46,299 nt of DNA from Acanthaster planci. Its lineage: Eukaryota > Echinodermata > Asteroidea > Valvatida > Acanthasteridae. Position 1 is the first letter of the stretch; each line of letters begins with the position of its first letter. Shown here piece after piece: positions 45,703 to 46,299 of the stretch. The notes below the pieces were generated by a model. The model was not told the DNA's origin, did not search any database, and saw nothing but the letters and a program-made list of their open reading frames with translations. The DNA lies in the NCBI RefSeq assembly GCF_001949145.1, contig NW_019091722.1, forward strand, positions 1 through 46,299, written 5' to 3'. A program made the position numbers and the translations under genes.

Positions 45703-46299
45703 ACATCTGGCAATAGCAAATAGAAATGCATTTTGTTTCTTTACACTGAAACGGTGCTTTGATTGTTGACAGTTTTTATTCCCAGGAATATTATTTGTTT
45801 CAACTTACCCGGCAATAAAGTGTTCTTTGAAGATGTATGAAAAATGAATGAAGTCTGTTTTCATGCAATTGTTACGGTATAATTTCTTATATTGATTTTG
45901 TTAATTTCTGTCTTTGATAGGCTTATGGGGGTACGGAAAAGGAAACAAGACCACATAAATCATAAGCCATTATGTAATAGTATTATAGAAATTAGGATAG
46001 TATATGGTAGGCCCAACTCACTTATCTCTTCTCCTCCATGCTTAAAACCACACTGCGTCCATGTTGCGTGGGTACCGCGGAGTAGCGGCTGTCAACCGCG
46101 GCTCATTAATTTTATAAGCCTGATCTGGCAGCAGATCCATTAAAACATGCAACATGCCAGCAAATACGGGGTTCATTAGCACCCTGTTCCTATAATAAGA
46201 AAAAAGTCCACTTTCTCAAACTAGCATTTTAACCATAGGTTAAGGTAAATATTGATATTTAACGTAAGAAAACTTTAACCGCCATCTACGCCATGCATG
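45703..46299. other. Intergenic to window end
   Basis: AT-rich with an AATAAA near 45814. One 83-codon frame (45892-46143) shows no domain. Nothing else can be supported. Confidence 0.4.

Overview
This window looks like repeat-rich invertebrate nuclear DNA. No bacterial or organellar gene organisation is visible. The sequence is AT-rich, genes are single exons or exon fragments behind intron acceptor sites, spacers are long, and mobile-element relics are frequent. Secreted collagen-C1q proteins, Polinton, Transib and MULE-type relics, and many ACATGTA-type words suggest a marine invertebrate. An amphioxus-like cephalochordate is my favoured guess, but a hemichordate, echinoderm or lophotrochozoan is possible.

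The backbone is a decaying tandem family of collagen-C1q genes. Two open copies lie on the + strand (20836-21645 and 36853-37665). A third, on the - strand (7872-8585), has lost its last two C1q strands and several collagen glycines. Two exon scraps (22304-22483 and 30607-30656) and one orphan 5' flank (1545-1800) are further copies. A shared 5' flanking block precedes four of these loci. About 4 kb of upstream DNA (14545-18725) is repeated at 26605-30260, so duplication blocks here include gene plus long upstream sequence.

Several mobile elements have landed on this scaffold. A decayed Polinton/Maverick-type DNA polymerase B sits at 3250-5740. It is fused tail to tail with a cysteine-repeat gene relic on the other strand (5740-6750). 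An almost complete Transib-type DNA transposon (30657-33673) has matching terminal inverted repeats beginning CACAGTG, the RAG heptamer. It carries a RAG1-like transposase relic with the acidic catalytic residues still visible, and it interrupts a C1q exon. A 0.95 kb insertion with six TGACGTCA palindromes (15760-16715), SINE-like elements, a near-perfect 69 bp hairpin, a CGACG-rich foldback array, a MULE/FLYWCH-type exon and several minisatellites complete the picture.

The long stretches 9180-14000, 34960-36850 and 38020-42365 hold no gene I can support. The two + strand C1q genes are the only ones I consider likely to make full-length protein. They would be secreted trimeric pattern-recognition-type molecules.
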